The notes under the pieces are model-generated. The model worked only from the letters and a program-made list of their open reading frames with translations. It did not search any database and was not told the origin of the DNA. The translations under genes were made by a program, and so were the position numbers. Of a DNA stretch of 64,000 nucleotides, positions 49,862 through 58,976 are shown in pieces (the first letter of the stretch is position 1; every line of letters starts with the position of its first letter). The stretch lies in contig NBIV01000018.1 of the NCBI GenBank assembly GCA_003194525.1, positions 372,001 through 436,000 of the forward strand, written 5' to 3'. Source of the stretch: Gracilariopsis chorda. Taxonomy: Eukaryota > Rhodophyta > Florideophyceae > Gracilariales > Gracilariaceae.

Positions 49862-51184
49862 ATGCCATCCCCCGCTGCCACCGTACTCTCCACCCCCCTC
49901 ATGTCACCCGACGTCGAAAAGTCTTTCCGCTGTCCCACATGTTCCCGTCTCTTCAACAAGAAGGCAAACCTCAAGGTGCACTCCCGTCTGCACACCGGCG
50001 AGAAGCCCTACAAATGCTCGCACCCCCGATGCGGCCGCGCCTTCATGTGGAAGAGCTCCGTAACCTTCCACGAGCAAAACTGCCCCGCCGCCAAGAAGCA
50101 TAAATCCAACCCCGCCAACCCGCCCTCGCCCTCGCCCATGTCCCTCGCTTCCAAAGGCGTTCAGAAACGACCCAAGAGCACCCGTTCAAACCACCCCTCC
50201 GCCGCCCTCTCCGCCCTCTCCGCCCTCTCCGCCCTCTCCTCAGCGCGCACCCCCACAAAACACCCCCCCTCCAAACGCCGCCCTTCCGCCGCAGCGCTTA
50301 ACCGCACCCCGCCCACAACGCCCATCACCCCTGACGACCTCCATCTCAACCCCCGCAAATCGCTAACAGATCAAGTGCGTCTCTCCTCCCACACACTTGC
50401 CCCACCGCGCGTCCCGCCCTCCTCCACCACCACCACCACACAACTTTCGTCTTCAAACTGCTCCGTCGCCGACCTGGTCACCGTCACCACCACCACCACC
50501 TCCTCCGCCGCCACGCCCCACCCCTCGCAACAAACCACTACCTTTGCACCGCCACCGCCTCCGTCCGCGCTCATGGCTGCGCCTACGCACTTGCCAAAAC
50601 CGCAGTGCACCCCGTCATCCGCCGCCTTGCCTCTACCTTTTGCACCAAACGCCCCTCCGCCTTCGGCGCTGCCCGCCGCAAGCGCTCTGCTGCCTGAAAA
50701 ACGCGTCACCACCGCTGGCGGCAGACCGCCCATCATTCCCGGTTCGCTGCCCAAGCACATTCTGGGCTTCCAGCCGCCCAAAGAGGCCGCGTCCGGCCCC
50801 AAAGCGCCGTTCGACCTGCGAGTACCCTCGTCTCCACTCACGTGTGGAGTGAAGCCTCCACTCATGTTTGGCTTCAAAATGCCCAAACTGCCCATCGCCA
50901 TGGACCTGGATGAGAGCGACGACGAGGGTACGGCAGCTAAAATTGTGGGCGCGCAAGACGCCTTTATGATGACGGGAAATCCGTTTCGAGGCTTTGCACC
51001 GCCGGTTAGATGCTCGCCGTTGCCGGTTAGTTCGCCTATTATTTGTCCTAGAGTTTCCCCTATGCCGCTTAGCCCGCTTGCACCCTTCTCTCCGCTGGCG
51101 CCGGACTCGCCGCCCAATCAACCGCCTACTAGTGCCCATCCGCCGCTGCATACGCCTACCGTCAGACCGAACCCCAACTGGTGA
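49862..51184 (+). CDS. C2H2-type zinc-finger protein, Pro/Ser-rich
   Basis: 440 residues. Two fingers lie at about residues 22-71. The first is classical C2H2 (CPTCSRLFNKKANLKVHSRLH), joined by a TGEKPY linker. The second has CX4C and ends H-X3-C (CSHPRCGRAF, FHEQNC), a C2HC variant. The TGEKPY linker is typical of DNA-binding fingers, so a transcription factor is inferred. The rest is low-complexity Pro/Ser/Thr/Ala, with an acidic patch MDLDESDDE near residue 350. The ATG at 49862 follows a CT-rich leader. The Sec8-like gene starts 380 bp downstream on the same strand. Confidence 0.82.
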   Translation: MPSPAATVLSTPLMSPDVEKSFRCPTCSRLFNKKANLKVHSRLHTGEKPYKCSHPRCGRAFMWKSSVTFHEQNCPAAKKHKSNPANPPSPSPMSLASKGVQKRPKSTRSNHPSAALSALSALSALSSARTPTKHPPSKRRPSAAALNRTPPTTPITPDDLHLNPRKSLTDQVRLSSHTLAPPRVPPSSTTTTTQLSSSNCSVADLVTVTTTTTSSAATPHPSQQTTTFAPPPPPSALMAAPTHLPKPQCTPSSAALPLPFAPNAPPPSALPAASALLPEKRVTTAGGRPPIIPGSLPKHILGFQPPKEAASGPKAPFDLRVPSSPLTCGVKPPLMFGFKMPKLPIAMDLDESDDEGTAAKIVGAQDAFMMTGNPFRGFAPPVRCSPLPVSSPIICPRVSPMPLSPLAPFSPLAPDSPPNQPPTSAHPPLHTPTVRPNPNW

Positions 51185-51564
51185 CTTGTGTTTTGTGTTC
51201 CCTTTTTTTTTGTTGTACTGTATTTTCTTTTTGCAATGGATATAAACAAAGCCCCCCACCCCCTCTCTCTCTGTCTCTCACTCATTTGTGCGTGTTTCCC
51301 TTTGTACCTTTTTGCTATCTAGAGTCTACCGTTGGTACAACCGTACACCACATACGTACCCGTCGGTACATACTAGCTACATACAGTATATCCCTTACCC
51401 CTGCGTGGTACACTTGTTTCATCTTGTGCGCCCCTTTACACGGTCGAGCAACACGTTGCTGTTTGTTGCTGTTGGTGCCACGCACAGAGCCATCAGCGTG
51501 TCAAAAGCTGCGATACGTGCCACTCCCTCTACTGCGCCTTGGCGCTTCAGCTCACCCCATCCAC

Positions 51565-54500
51565 ATGGCGCCGCAGTTACCGCATATCGCCCCGGAGCTG
51601 CTGTCGTCCAACTTCGTCGCTCCCCTACATGCACTGCAAGTCGTCGCGCAGCCCGACCCCGCCCGCGCCGCACATCTCGCCCATCTGCGCGCGCTGCGCT
51701 CGCAGTTGCTCTGTTACCTGCGCGAAACCGCCCCGCAATGGCCCGCGCTTCTCGCCGCCTCCGCCGCGCAGACAGACGCGTTGAAACGGTCGCAACGCGC
51801 TTCGGCGCTGCTTCGAGACGCCACCGCACTGCGCGCTCGGCCGCCCGCAAGCGCCTTGCGTCTGCGCTTCGCCGTTCGTCGCGCCGCCGGTCTGTCCGCC
51901 ACGCTTGCGCTTGCCGGCGTCGTTAGACGATTCGCCTCGCTCTGCGTTGACGTTTTTGAAGGCGATGAGCTTCTTAGGGCCGCTCGCCTTGCGGAGTGTG
52001 TTCGCCTTGTTGAAAATCCTCCGTTGCTCCACCTTGACGTTTTGAAGGACGCTAGATCTAGATTGGAGGCGCTCAAGATGAGACTCGGGATCGCCGTTTG
52101 TCAACGCTTTGTACGCGCTGTGTTTTGTGGAGCGGACGCGGACGCGGACGCGGACGCGGATGCTGGGGGGGATCACCTCAATTGCGCCCAGTTGGCTAGC
52201 GCCTTGGCGCAGTTGCAAGGTGACCATTCTCCTGCAAATGTTCTCAAACAACATGCTTCTACCAAGCTTATTGCTTTGTTCAAACAAGCTTTGCAGCTTG
52301 AATCGGGCGCGTCCTCCGCACGCACGCCGCCTGCCACGGACGAATGTGTCGCTTCTGCGCATCCATTCGTGTTGCATCCGCACCAAAAAACCGCGCGTAG
52401 GGCCTGTGCAGCCGCGTTTAGACGCGTTGTACAGCGCATGCAAAGCGTTTTGGAGCGGCTTTGTGAACTCAATCATGACTTGAAACAACAGTTACCGGCT
52501 GTGGCGGATGCCATTGTACATGTGTGGAGAATTATGCAGGGATTGATGTCGCTGTTTTTGCAGACCGTGCTCAATTTGAATGAGATTGTGCCGCAAACTT
52601 CGCCCGATTCTTCACACGATATGCCGCCCAATCCGAATGAAAAGCGCATTTCGTTGCTGCCCAGTTTCAGTTATGCTCGTGCAAGCGGCACTAGTTCATC
52701 GAGAGCCACCTCTTCGTCGTCTCCGTCATGGCAAGCGGAGCGCTTATCGTCCACGGACACATTTGTTTCAATGTTGAGGAATGTTTCATGCATCACGCCG
52801 AGCATATACAACCTTGAGGTGATTCATGCGCCATTGCACAAGTTTCTGTCCTACGCGGCTGCGTTTGAACATAAGTTTAAGGACGTTGAACCGGGAGTCC
52901 AGCCGCCAAACTTTGTGTCCTTGCCGTTGGTCGTGCGCCGTGCCGCGCACCATTTTTTACGCTCAGTGCAGCACGATGTCACATGTTACATGCAACATAG
53001 TTTTGGACCTCGTGCTGGCACTTTGTTACAACCTTTTTCACTGAGAAGCAGTGCGTTTGGAGCTGGTGATTATGTGCTCCCTTCTCTTTGCCAGACGCAG
53101 ATGCTTTTGACTGTCATTTCGTCATGTCTTTCTATGGCGGTCGCTGTGCCTACCCTTGCGGAGAGTTTGGGCTGTCTTATTGAACGATTCGTTATTATGC
53201 CGTTTGTGGATCGCGCGCTGTATGCTCTTAACCTGGTCAAGAGCTGGACTGATGCGGGAGAGATTGTGGATGCGGTGGTTGAGCGAGTTGCCGAAGTGGT
53301 TAGGAAGGGCGATAAGGATGATGACCAGACTACGAAGGATGAGAGTGGTTCGGGAAAACAGAGACGCGCTCGAAACGGGTCGTCGCGACGGACAGGCTTG
53401 TTGAGAACGCTGCGAAAGAAGCCAGAGTTGACCATAGAGTGCCTGAAGAAGTGGGTGGATGCACGTGTGGAGAGTGGCGCCAACGTGACGGATCTGTGCC
53501 TGCTTTCGGAGAATGAATGGAACGCGGCGGTGAGGCTTATTGCAAATGCACAAACGGTTATCAAGGAATTGGAGAATTGTGTGGGCAAGAAGGGAAGAAA
53601 GCACTTGAGTGGTGTCGCGGTTCAGATCAACGCCAAGGGTGGGTCGTCATCGCGACGCGCCTCTTCTAGAAGCACGATTCGAAACTTTTTACTGAACAGG
53701 GGGATTGCGAATCGGGCGAATGGCTCGATTGCTTTGGCGATTGGACGCACTGTAAGGGCGTGTCGAATACTGAAGGAACAGGTTGTTGAACGGGGGCTTG
53801 TGTTACTTCACGCTGAGATTACGATGTACTGCTTTGTAAGCGTGTTGAACACGCTTGTCGTGGAGCAGTCTGTCAAGTGTTACAAGGGTGTGTTTTCGCC
53901 CAATGTACGCTTGGGTGGGGGAGATGAAGCGGGTGCTTCTTATGGGGATTGGCAGGGTGGTGGGGCGTTGTACGGAAGCGACGGCGGTGCGATGGGAAAT
54001 GAAAAGGGCATGGAAAGGACATGCGACGGGGACGAGGGTGAAGATGAAGAAAGGGCGAAGGCGGAAACGTCGGCGATTTTCAAGGTTTCTACACTGAAGA
54101 TTCAGGAGGAGGCCCCGGTTGACGAGTGCTCTCACGCTAAAATCGAGTTTGACGAGTTTGGAGACCGCATTCTAATCCCCAACGAGGACAACACTGACGT
54201 TGAAGGCGAGAGCGAGGAGCACGGGTTTGCAAGCAGTGTGGCAGAACAGGGCGAGAGTTGGAGAACGTATGGGCATGAGGCGGGCGGGAGTGAACAAGGT
54301 GGTGGTGAGGTGTTGAGTGAATGGGATCGACGCGCTATGGATTTAGGACGGGAATTTGGCGGTAGACTCAAGGAAAAACATATGTGTGTAAGGGAGAATG
54401 TTCTGGCGGATGACGAAGTGTTTGTGGTGGGTGAGTCGGATGGGGGGGTTGCGTTGGGTATTGAAACGGCTGGTCGACAGTGCGGAACGGCGAATCGAGA

Positions 54501-54660
54501 TGTTGCAGTTGGGGCAAAGTTGTTTCTTGACGCGGCTGGAGGGGTGGCGGCGGATACTTTGGGTTGGCCTGATGCTGAGACGGATTACTCTGTTGCGGAG
54601 GGCACTTCGCAGAGCGCTAGTGAATGTAGAAGATTGTTGTACGCAGCTGGCATGTTGTGA
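51565..54660 (+). CDS. SEC8: Exocyst complex subunit Sec8-like (EXOC4)
   Basis: 1031 residues from the ATG at 51565 (MAPQLPHIAPELL). The frame is open upstream into the preceding spacer, but that part is unlike protein. Mostly alpha-helical. Features that match Sec8: an N-terminal helical repeat with PLLHLDVLKDARSRLEALKM (compare [20 protein letters not shown] in human Sec8), a middle ADAIVHVWRIMQGLMSLFLQ helix, NLEVIHAPLHKFL where Sec8 has NITVIFHPLLRFI, and VLLHAEITMYCFVSVLNTLV near the C-terminus (compare VLHLEVRVHCFHYLI). Exocyst tethers secretory vesicles to the plasma membrane. A DADADADADAD tract near 52134-52160 comes from tandem GACGCG repeats. The last 200 residues are acidic. The assignment rests on by-eye alignment of a divergent family. 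Confidence 0.65.
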   Translation: MAPQLPHIAPELLSSNFVAPLHALQVVAQPDPARAAHLAHLRALRSQLLCYLRETAPQWPALLAASAAQTDALKRSQRASALLRDATALRARPPASALRLRFAVRRAAGLSATLALAGVVRRFASLCVDVFEGDELLRAARLAECVRLVENPPLLHLDVLKDARSRLEALKMRLGIAVCQRFVRAVFCGADADADADADAGGDHLNCAQLASALAQLQGDHSPANVLKQHASTKLIALFKQALQLESGASSARTPPATDECVASAHPFVLHPHQKTARRACAAAFRRVVQRMQSVLERLCELNHDLKQQLPAVADAIVHVWRIMQGLMSLFLQTVLNLNEIVPQTSPDSSHDMPPNPNEKRISLLPSFSYARASGTSSSRATSSSSPSWQAERLSSTDTFVSMLRNVSCITPSIYNLEVIHAPLHKFLSYAAAFEHKFKDVEPGVQPPNFVSLPLVVRRAAHHFLRSVQHDVTCYMQHSFGPRAGTLLQPFSLRSSAFGAGDYVLPSLCQTQMLLTVISSCLSMAVAVPTLAESLGCLIERFVIMPFVDRALYALNLVKSWTDAGEIVDAVVERVAEVVRKGDKDDDQTTKDESGSGKQRRARNGSSRRTGLLRTLRKKPELTIECLKKWVDARVESGANVTDLCLLSENEWNAAVRLIANAQTVIKELENCVGKKGRKHLSGVAVQINAKGGSSSRRASSRSTIRNFLLNRGIANRANGSIALAIGRTVRACRILKEQVVERGLVLLHAEITMYCFVSVLNTLVVEQSVKCYKGVFSPNVRLGGGDEAGASYGDWQGGGALYGSDGGAMGNEKGMERTCDGDEGEDEERAKAETSAIFKVSTLKIQEEAPVDECSHAKIEFDEFGDRILIPNEDNTDVEGESEEHGFASSVAEQGESWRTYGHEAGGSEQGGGEVLSEWDRRAMDLGREFGGRLKEKHMCVRENVLADDEVFVVGESDGGVALGIETAGRQCGTANRDVAVGAKLFLDAAGGVAADTLGWPDAETDYSVAEGTSQSASECRRLLYAAGML

Positions 54661-54691
54661 GCAGCGTGTGGGTGTGAACAAGTAAAAACTA

Positions 54692-54710
54692 GGGGGGGGG
54701 GGGGGGGGGG
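54692..54710 (+). repeat. G19 homopolymer
   Basis: Nineteen consecutive G lie 32 bases after the Sec8-like stop, between two convergent genes. Other long G/C runs occur at 47208-47221, 55174-55185 and 55654-55667. Confidence 0.85.
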
Positions 54711-54834
54711 ATCAAGCTCAGGAAATGAAAATGTACAGAATGAACAGGAGAGGTCTTCTTTTAATACAAAGCATAGTAGGGGGTGGACGGGGCATCAGCG
54801 GCAATGGGAGTGTGTACAAAGCGAAGATATCAAA

Positions 54835-55170
54835 TCACTCATCTTCGTTCTTCACGTCGAGAGACTTGCCAGTGCCTTTGGCATGCAGCTCACTGACGCT
54901 GAAACCGGGCTTGGACGTCTGTCCGGGGGCGAGGTCGTAGCGATCGGCGGAAGTTGCCGGCTTTCCTAGCGGCATGAAGACGTTGCGCCAGGTACTCAGG
55001 GCGCCTTTCGGAGTGCGGGCTGGCGGGGAGGACGGGGAAGTCGGGGATGCCGGGGCGGTCGGCTTTGTTGCTACCGGAGTTGTTGGGGCCGAACGAGCGG
55101 CCCTTGCCTCGTGGTAACGCTGCAGGAAGTTTCCAATGTCGGTCGGCTCGAGAAAGTCGTCGTTCTCCAT
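54835..55170 (-). CDS. Small hypothetical protein
   Basis: 111 residues, start MENDDFLEPT. An acidic N-terminus with a short helix (DIGNFLQRYHEARAARS) is followed by an Ala/Pro/Thr/Ser linker and a more ordered C-terminus (WRNVFMPLGKPATSADRYDL, then PGFSVSELHAKG). No family is recognised. A G12 run (55174-55185) lies immediately upstream of the ATG, so on the coding strand a C12 run abuts the start. It is convergent with the Sec8-like gene. Confidence 0.6.
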   Translation of the reverse strand: MENDDFLEPTDIGNFLQRYHEARAARSAPTTPVATKPTAPASPTSPSSPPARTPKGALSTWRNVFMPLGKPATSADRYDLAPGQTSKPGFSVSELHAKGTGKSLDVKNEDE

Positions 55171-55173
55171 TGC

Positions 55174-55185
55174 GGGGGGGGGGGG
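55174..55185. repeat. G12 homopolymer at a start codon
   Basis: Twelve G on the plus strand end four bases from the ATG of the minus-strand gene at 55170. The mRNA leader would be C-rich. The following 55186-55566 holds no other gene. Confidence 0.8.
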
Positions 55186-55566
55186 TATTTGGCTGTGCTG
55201 GGGTGCTTTCGGAACGGGGCAGGGTGCGATTGTGGGTGGGGAGAGTTGAGATGCGGGTGAGTTGGGTGTTGGTTTGCTTTTATATGCTTTACCGAACTGG
55301 CTTGCAGGGGGGCAGGGTGGAGGCGGGTGGAGATTGCGTGGTGTTCAGGCGCGCTGCGCGGCGATTGGTGCGCGTGCAAACGCGCGGCGCGCTAATTGGC
55401 TGCGCAGCCATGCAAAAATCTGCACTCGTGTCCGCTGCGTTGAGCTCGACTCGTGAGATTGGTCACGTCACGCGGCGACAGATATTGTTAACGTCACATC
55501 GCAAGATTCCGAATAAATCCGAAGCCGCGGCCCAGTAATCGCGAGCGGAGGGTGATCCTCCGAACG

Positions 55567-55640
55567 GGCTCTGTGGCCAAATTGGATAAGGCATCGGTCT
55601 ACGGATCCGGAGATTGCAGGTTCAAGTCCTGCCAGAGTCG
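55567..55640 (+). tRNA. trnR-ACG: tRNA-Arg (anticodon ACG)
   Basis: 74 nt, linear and without intron. Acceptor GGCTCTG pairs with CAGAGTC (one G-U), discriminator G. D-arm GCC/GGC. Anticodon arm TCGGT-CTACGGA-TCCGG with the T31-T39 mismatch also seen in other tRNA-Arg(ACG). T-arm GCAGG-TTCAAGT-CCTGC. A-box TGGCCAAATTGG and B-box GGTTCAAGTCC are present. No CCA is encoded. Confidence 0.95.
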
Positions 55641-55642
55641 AC

Positions 55643-55647
55643 TTTTT
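55643..55647 (+). terminator. Pol III terminator of tRNA-Arg
   Basis: TTTTT begins two bases after the tRNA 3' end. A C14 run follows at 55654-55667. Confidence 0.85.
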
Positions 55648-55653
55648 GTTCTG

Positions 55654-55667
55654 CCCCCCCCCCCCCC
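55654..55667. repeat. C14 homopolymer
   Basis: Fourteen consecutive C lie between the tRNA-Arg terminator and the histidine-phosphatase gene. Confidence 0.85.
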
Positions 55668-55826
55668 GGCTCTCGCTGTACACGCGTGCCACGTCGCAGC
55701 GCCGTCAGCACAGCACCTCATGCCATTGCGCCGCGTGCTGCTCGTCATGATGATGGCAAGAGCCTGCCGCCCCGCCCTGCCGCTTGCGTCTGCGTCGCAG
55801 CGAAGCGCCGCCAAACAGCACGAGCA

Positions 55827-56519
55827 ATGGACAGTGCGCAGAGCAACGCACCCACAATCTTTCTAGCGCGCCATGGAGAGCGTCTCGATTTTGTCGATCC
55901 CACATGGCACATCACCGCAGAACGGCCTGACGACGCCCCCCTAACACGCAATGGCGTTTCCCAGGCACACGCTCTGGGTGCCGCCCTCGCCGACAGGAAC
56001 ATCACCCACATCTTTGCCAGCCCGTTTCAACGATCTTTACAGACCGCTTCACACGCAAGCTCACAACTGACGCGCCCGGTGCGCCTCAACGTTGAGCCCG
56101 GACTCTGTGAATGGCTCAATGAAGCGTGGTACGCACACTCTGTCAACGGACCCAAGTGGTTGCAATCCAATCAAATCCACGCTCAATTCCCGATAATTAA
56201 CACCGACTATCAACCTGTGTACCCGTTTTCATGGAACATTGACGGATACCCCGAACTTTATCACCACCTGCAACAAAGATGCTCTCGAACCGTCGCCACA
56301 ATCATCGACACCGTGCAACGTGCCACGCCAAACCAGCAGGCAAACATTCTGCTGGTCGGCCATGGATCCAGTCTACGCGCCCTACACACCGAATTGCTTC
56401 CCAACATACCGCCAATAACAATCGGATATTGCGCCTTGACAGAATGTATTGCAACCCCCCAAGCCACCATCAAGTACAGACTAGGCTCGTTCCACTGCGA
56501 CCAAACCTTTCTTCCCTGA
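55827..56519 (+). CDS. Histidine phosphatase (phosphoglycerate-mutase-like) family protein
   Basis: 230 residues from ATG 55827. The catalytic RHG motif is LARHGERLDFVDPTW near residues 13-27. Further family residues are ASPFQRSLQTA (second Arg) and ILLVGHGSSLRAL (second catalytic His). RHGER plus DFVDPTW resembles the eukaryotic UBASH3/TULA-like branch rather than glycolytic mutase. Substrate unknown. The frame is open 71 codons upstream, but that part crosses the tRNA-Arg end and the C14 run, so the first domain-compatible Met is taken. Confidence 0.87.
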   Translation: MDSAQSNAPTIFLARHGERLDFVDPTWHITAERPDDAPLTRNGVSQAHALGAALADRNITHIFASPFQRSLQTASHASSQLTRPVRLNVEPGLCEWLNEAWYAHSVNGPKWLQSNQIHAQFPIINTDYQPVYPFSWNIDGYPELYHHLQQRCSRTVATIIDTVQRATPNQQANILLVGHGSSLRALHTELLPNIPPITIGYCALTECIATPQATIKYRLGSFHCDQTFLP

Positions 56520-56948
56520 AATGATACACATAACAACGTCCAACATTTTAGTATACCACACACCCATATATACAGCGCCACGTACAATACGTAGTTAAAA
56601 ACCCGTTTGCATCACCAGTAAAAAAAAAAGCATGCTCTGCTCATGGCACACGGAGCACGCGCGCGCTTTCTTCCAGCTCACGCAGGCCCCACTCAGCACT
56701 GCACCACCAACCGCTCAACCATTCGGATACCCCGAAAACACCCATGCCCTGCCCTATTGAAGCGCCCCCAAAAAAACGCAACCATCTCACGTCTGTCGTC
56801 GCCCTGCTTTGTCTCATATATACAACAAACCTCAATCAACCTTCACCCCTTCCACCACACCATCCCCCCAACCCACTTCCCTCAACATCTCAGACGCTTT
56901 ACGCGTCGTCTTCTTCTTCGTTCCTAGCACAAAATATCTTCTGCCATC
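56520..56948. other. Spacer before clpX
   Basis: No gene is seen. A9 lies near 56622. The second half is CT- and CA-rich and probably promoter or 5' UTR of clpX. Confidence 0.4.
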
Positions 56949-58532
56949 ATGCCTTCCGCAATGTCAAGAGCACTGTCCACCTTTTCACGTACAGGTCCCC
57001 CTTCCACACCCTCCACACTAGGCACAATTCTGTCGGCAACAACTCATCGACCCCCACAAAGCCCCAAACATCCGCCCAGTTTAGAAAAGGTAATCCGAGC
57101 AATTCCCCGTCCGTCCACAATTCACGCCGGTCTCAACGAGTACGTAATTGGACAAGACAACGCCAAGAAGGTTCTGTCAGTCGCCGTTTACAACCATTAC
57201 AAAAGAGTCGCCGCAAACGAAGCCATGGCTGCTGCCGCAATGCTTCGCGCCTCCCAGGAAGCCGAACAAGATGCTGTCGCAGCCGCCAGACATGCCGTAG
57301 TCACATCAGAGGACGCCAAGGATGAAAAGTGGTACGGCCCGCCGAAGGACCGCATCGAATCCGATATTCTTGCCGTCACCACTACTAGAACCGACAGCCC
57401 GCTTCCAACCCAGCTGCTTTCACGCGAGACCCCCACCACTCTCCCGGAAATCTTTCAGCCTTCTAGAAATGCCCTCACTGTCGACCGCTCTACTGGCTCT
57501 TCTGACAATGTCGAGTTAGAGAAGAGTAACATCTTGCTAGTCGGGAACACGGGCGTCGGAAAGACCCATCTCGCAAAGACACTCGCACGAAGGATCAACG
57601 TTCCCTTCGTTATTGCGGATGCTACTTCGCTCACTCAAAGTGGCTACGTCGGCGATGACGTCGAGTCAATTTTGTACAAGTTGCTCATGGCCGCAAATTT
57701 CAACGTCTCCCTGGCAGAGCGTGGCGTCGTCTTCATCGACGAGATTGACAAGTGCGCCAAGAAGAGTGAAGGTGTAAGCATAACGCGTGACGTATCCGGT
57801 GTCGGTGTTCAACAGGCTCTGCTCAAGATATTAGAAGGAAGTGTAGTAGGAGTACCCGAACGCGGAGGAGGAAGGAAGAACCCCCGTGGTGACGTCATTC
57901 ACGTTGACACCACCAACATCCTTTTCATCTGTGGCGGCGCTTTTCCTGGCTTAGAACGCATTGTGGCCGACCGAATGGCTGCATCCAGCATTGGTTTTGG
58001 CGCGCATGTGCGTGCAGAGGGAAAAGACGGGCCCATAGATTCCACCATTCTCGATCACATTGAAAGTGAGGATCTCGCTAGTTTCGGGTTAATTGGCGAG
58101 CTCATTGGTCGACTTCCCATCGTTGTCAATCTTCATCCCCTCGATTTGGAGCAGCTCGTCCAGATTTTGACTCAGCCAAAGAATGCTATTGTTAAGCAAT
58201 TTCGGGAGTTGCTCAAGATGAACAACGCCCAACTTCACATGAGCGATGCCGCTTTGGCAATTATAGCCCGTCAGGCACTTGAAAAAGGTACTGGTGCGCG
58301 GGGCTTACGCTCCCTTATGGAACGAACTCTCAACAAAGTCATGTATGATGTTCCCGACATGGATGGAGATCACACTGCCATCGTTATCGAGGAGGACCCC
58401 AGCAAACCTGGGCATGTATATACCTCTGTCCTGCGCGGAAAAGGTGCCCTCGAGCGTTATCTGGCGGAAAGTGGAGAGTCTAGTGAAACAGACTCCACGC
58501 TCAAGCAAGCTGACGTTGCCTATAGCAGCTAA
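56949..58532 (+). CDS. CLPX: ClpX, AAA+ unfoldase (organellar)
   Basis: 527 residues. The N-terminus ([20 protein letters not shown]) is basic and hydroxylated, like a mitochondrial presequence. The bacterial C4 zinc domain is absent. The AAA+ module begins near residue 62 ([20 protein letters not shown]). Walker A is GNTGVGKT (199-206) and Walker B VVFIDEID (260-267). The GYVGDDVES segment, the arginine-finger region and the C-terminal [19 protein letters not shown] are all present. About 100 extra residues lie between the first block and Walker A, as in eukaryotic ClpX. ClpX unfolds proteins for ClpP, or acts alone; the compartment is probably mitochondrial. Complete and intronless. Confidence 0.93.
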   Translation: MPSAMSRALSTFSRTGPPSTPSTLGTILSATTHRPPQSPKHPPSLEKVIRAIPRPSTIHAGLNEYVIGQDNAKKVLSVAVYNHYKRVAANEAMAAAAMLRASQEAEQDAVAAARHAVVTSEDAKDEKWYGPPKDRIESDILAVTTTRTDSPLPTQLLSRETPTTLPEIFQPSRNALTVDRSTGSSDNVELEKSNILLVGNTGVGKTHLAKTLARRINVPFVIADATSLTQSGYVGDDVESILYKLLMAANFNVSLAERGVVFIDEIDKCAKKSEGVSITRDVSGVGVQQALLKILEGSVVGVPERGGGRKNPRGDVIHVDTTNILFICGGAFPGLERIVADRMAASSIGFGAHVRAEGKDGPIDSTILDHIESEDLASFGLIGELIGRLPIVVNLHPLDLEQLVQILTQPKNAIVKQFRELLKMNNAQLHMSDAALAIIARQALEKGTGARGLRSLMERTLNKVMYDVPDMDGDHTAIVIEEDPSKPGHVYTSVLRGKGALERYLAESGESSETDSTLKQADVAYSS

Positions 58533-58976
58533 TACGCCCTTTTTTTGAAGCCTGTGTCACATAGCTTTCGGGGAGAACCTGTATGCTCCGCTGAATTGTA
58601 TATTCCAATCCCCGTCTTGTCTCATATTTCAATATGGCCGTACGTACTCAATTGAAACTGGCTTGTACCAAGGGTATGATGTCAAGAGTGTCTTCACATG
58701 TAAACCATCAGTCTGTAGTCATGTGGTAGCCTTCTACCTCGAGTGTGTGTAACCTAACAAAATCTGCGTCATGGAGTGAATAACGCCTTCCTTTTAGTAC
58801 TGCAGGCACTAGAATGCACACGCAGTAGTGCTCTCTCGTTCTTGCACTTCTTCAAGTTCGAGTACCCTGGATACAGCATATCAAACTTGCAGACGCTGCA
58901 TTTGCAAGATGTAGATGTAGCGTCATGCACAGTTTTAGAGGAGCTGACTAGCTGCTGTATAAAAAAGAAATACCTT
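58533..58976. other. Spacer between convergent clpX and carboxypeptidase genes
   Basis: 444 bp holding the 3' ends of both genes. Short frames only, no recognised feature. Confidence 0.45.

Noticed and set aside
51181-51564. Upstream part of the Sec8-like frame
   Set aside because: CT-rich leader with no protein-like pattern. The conserved helices start after ATG 51565.
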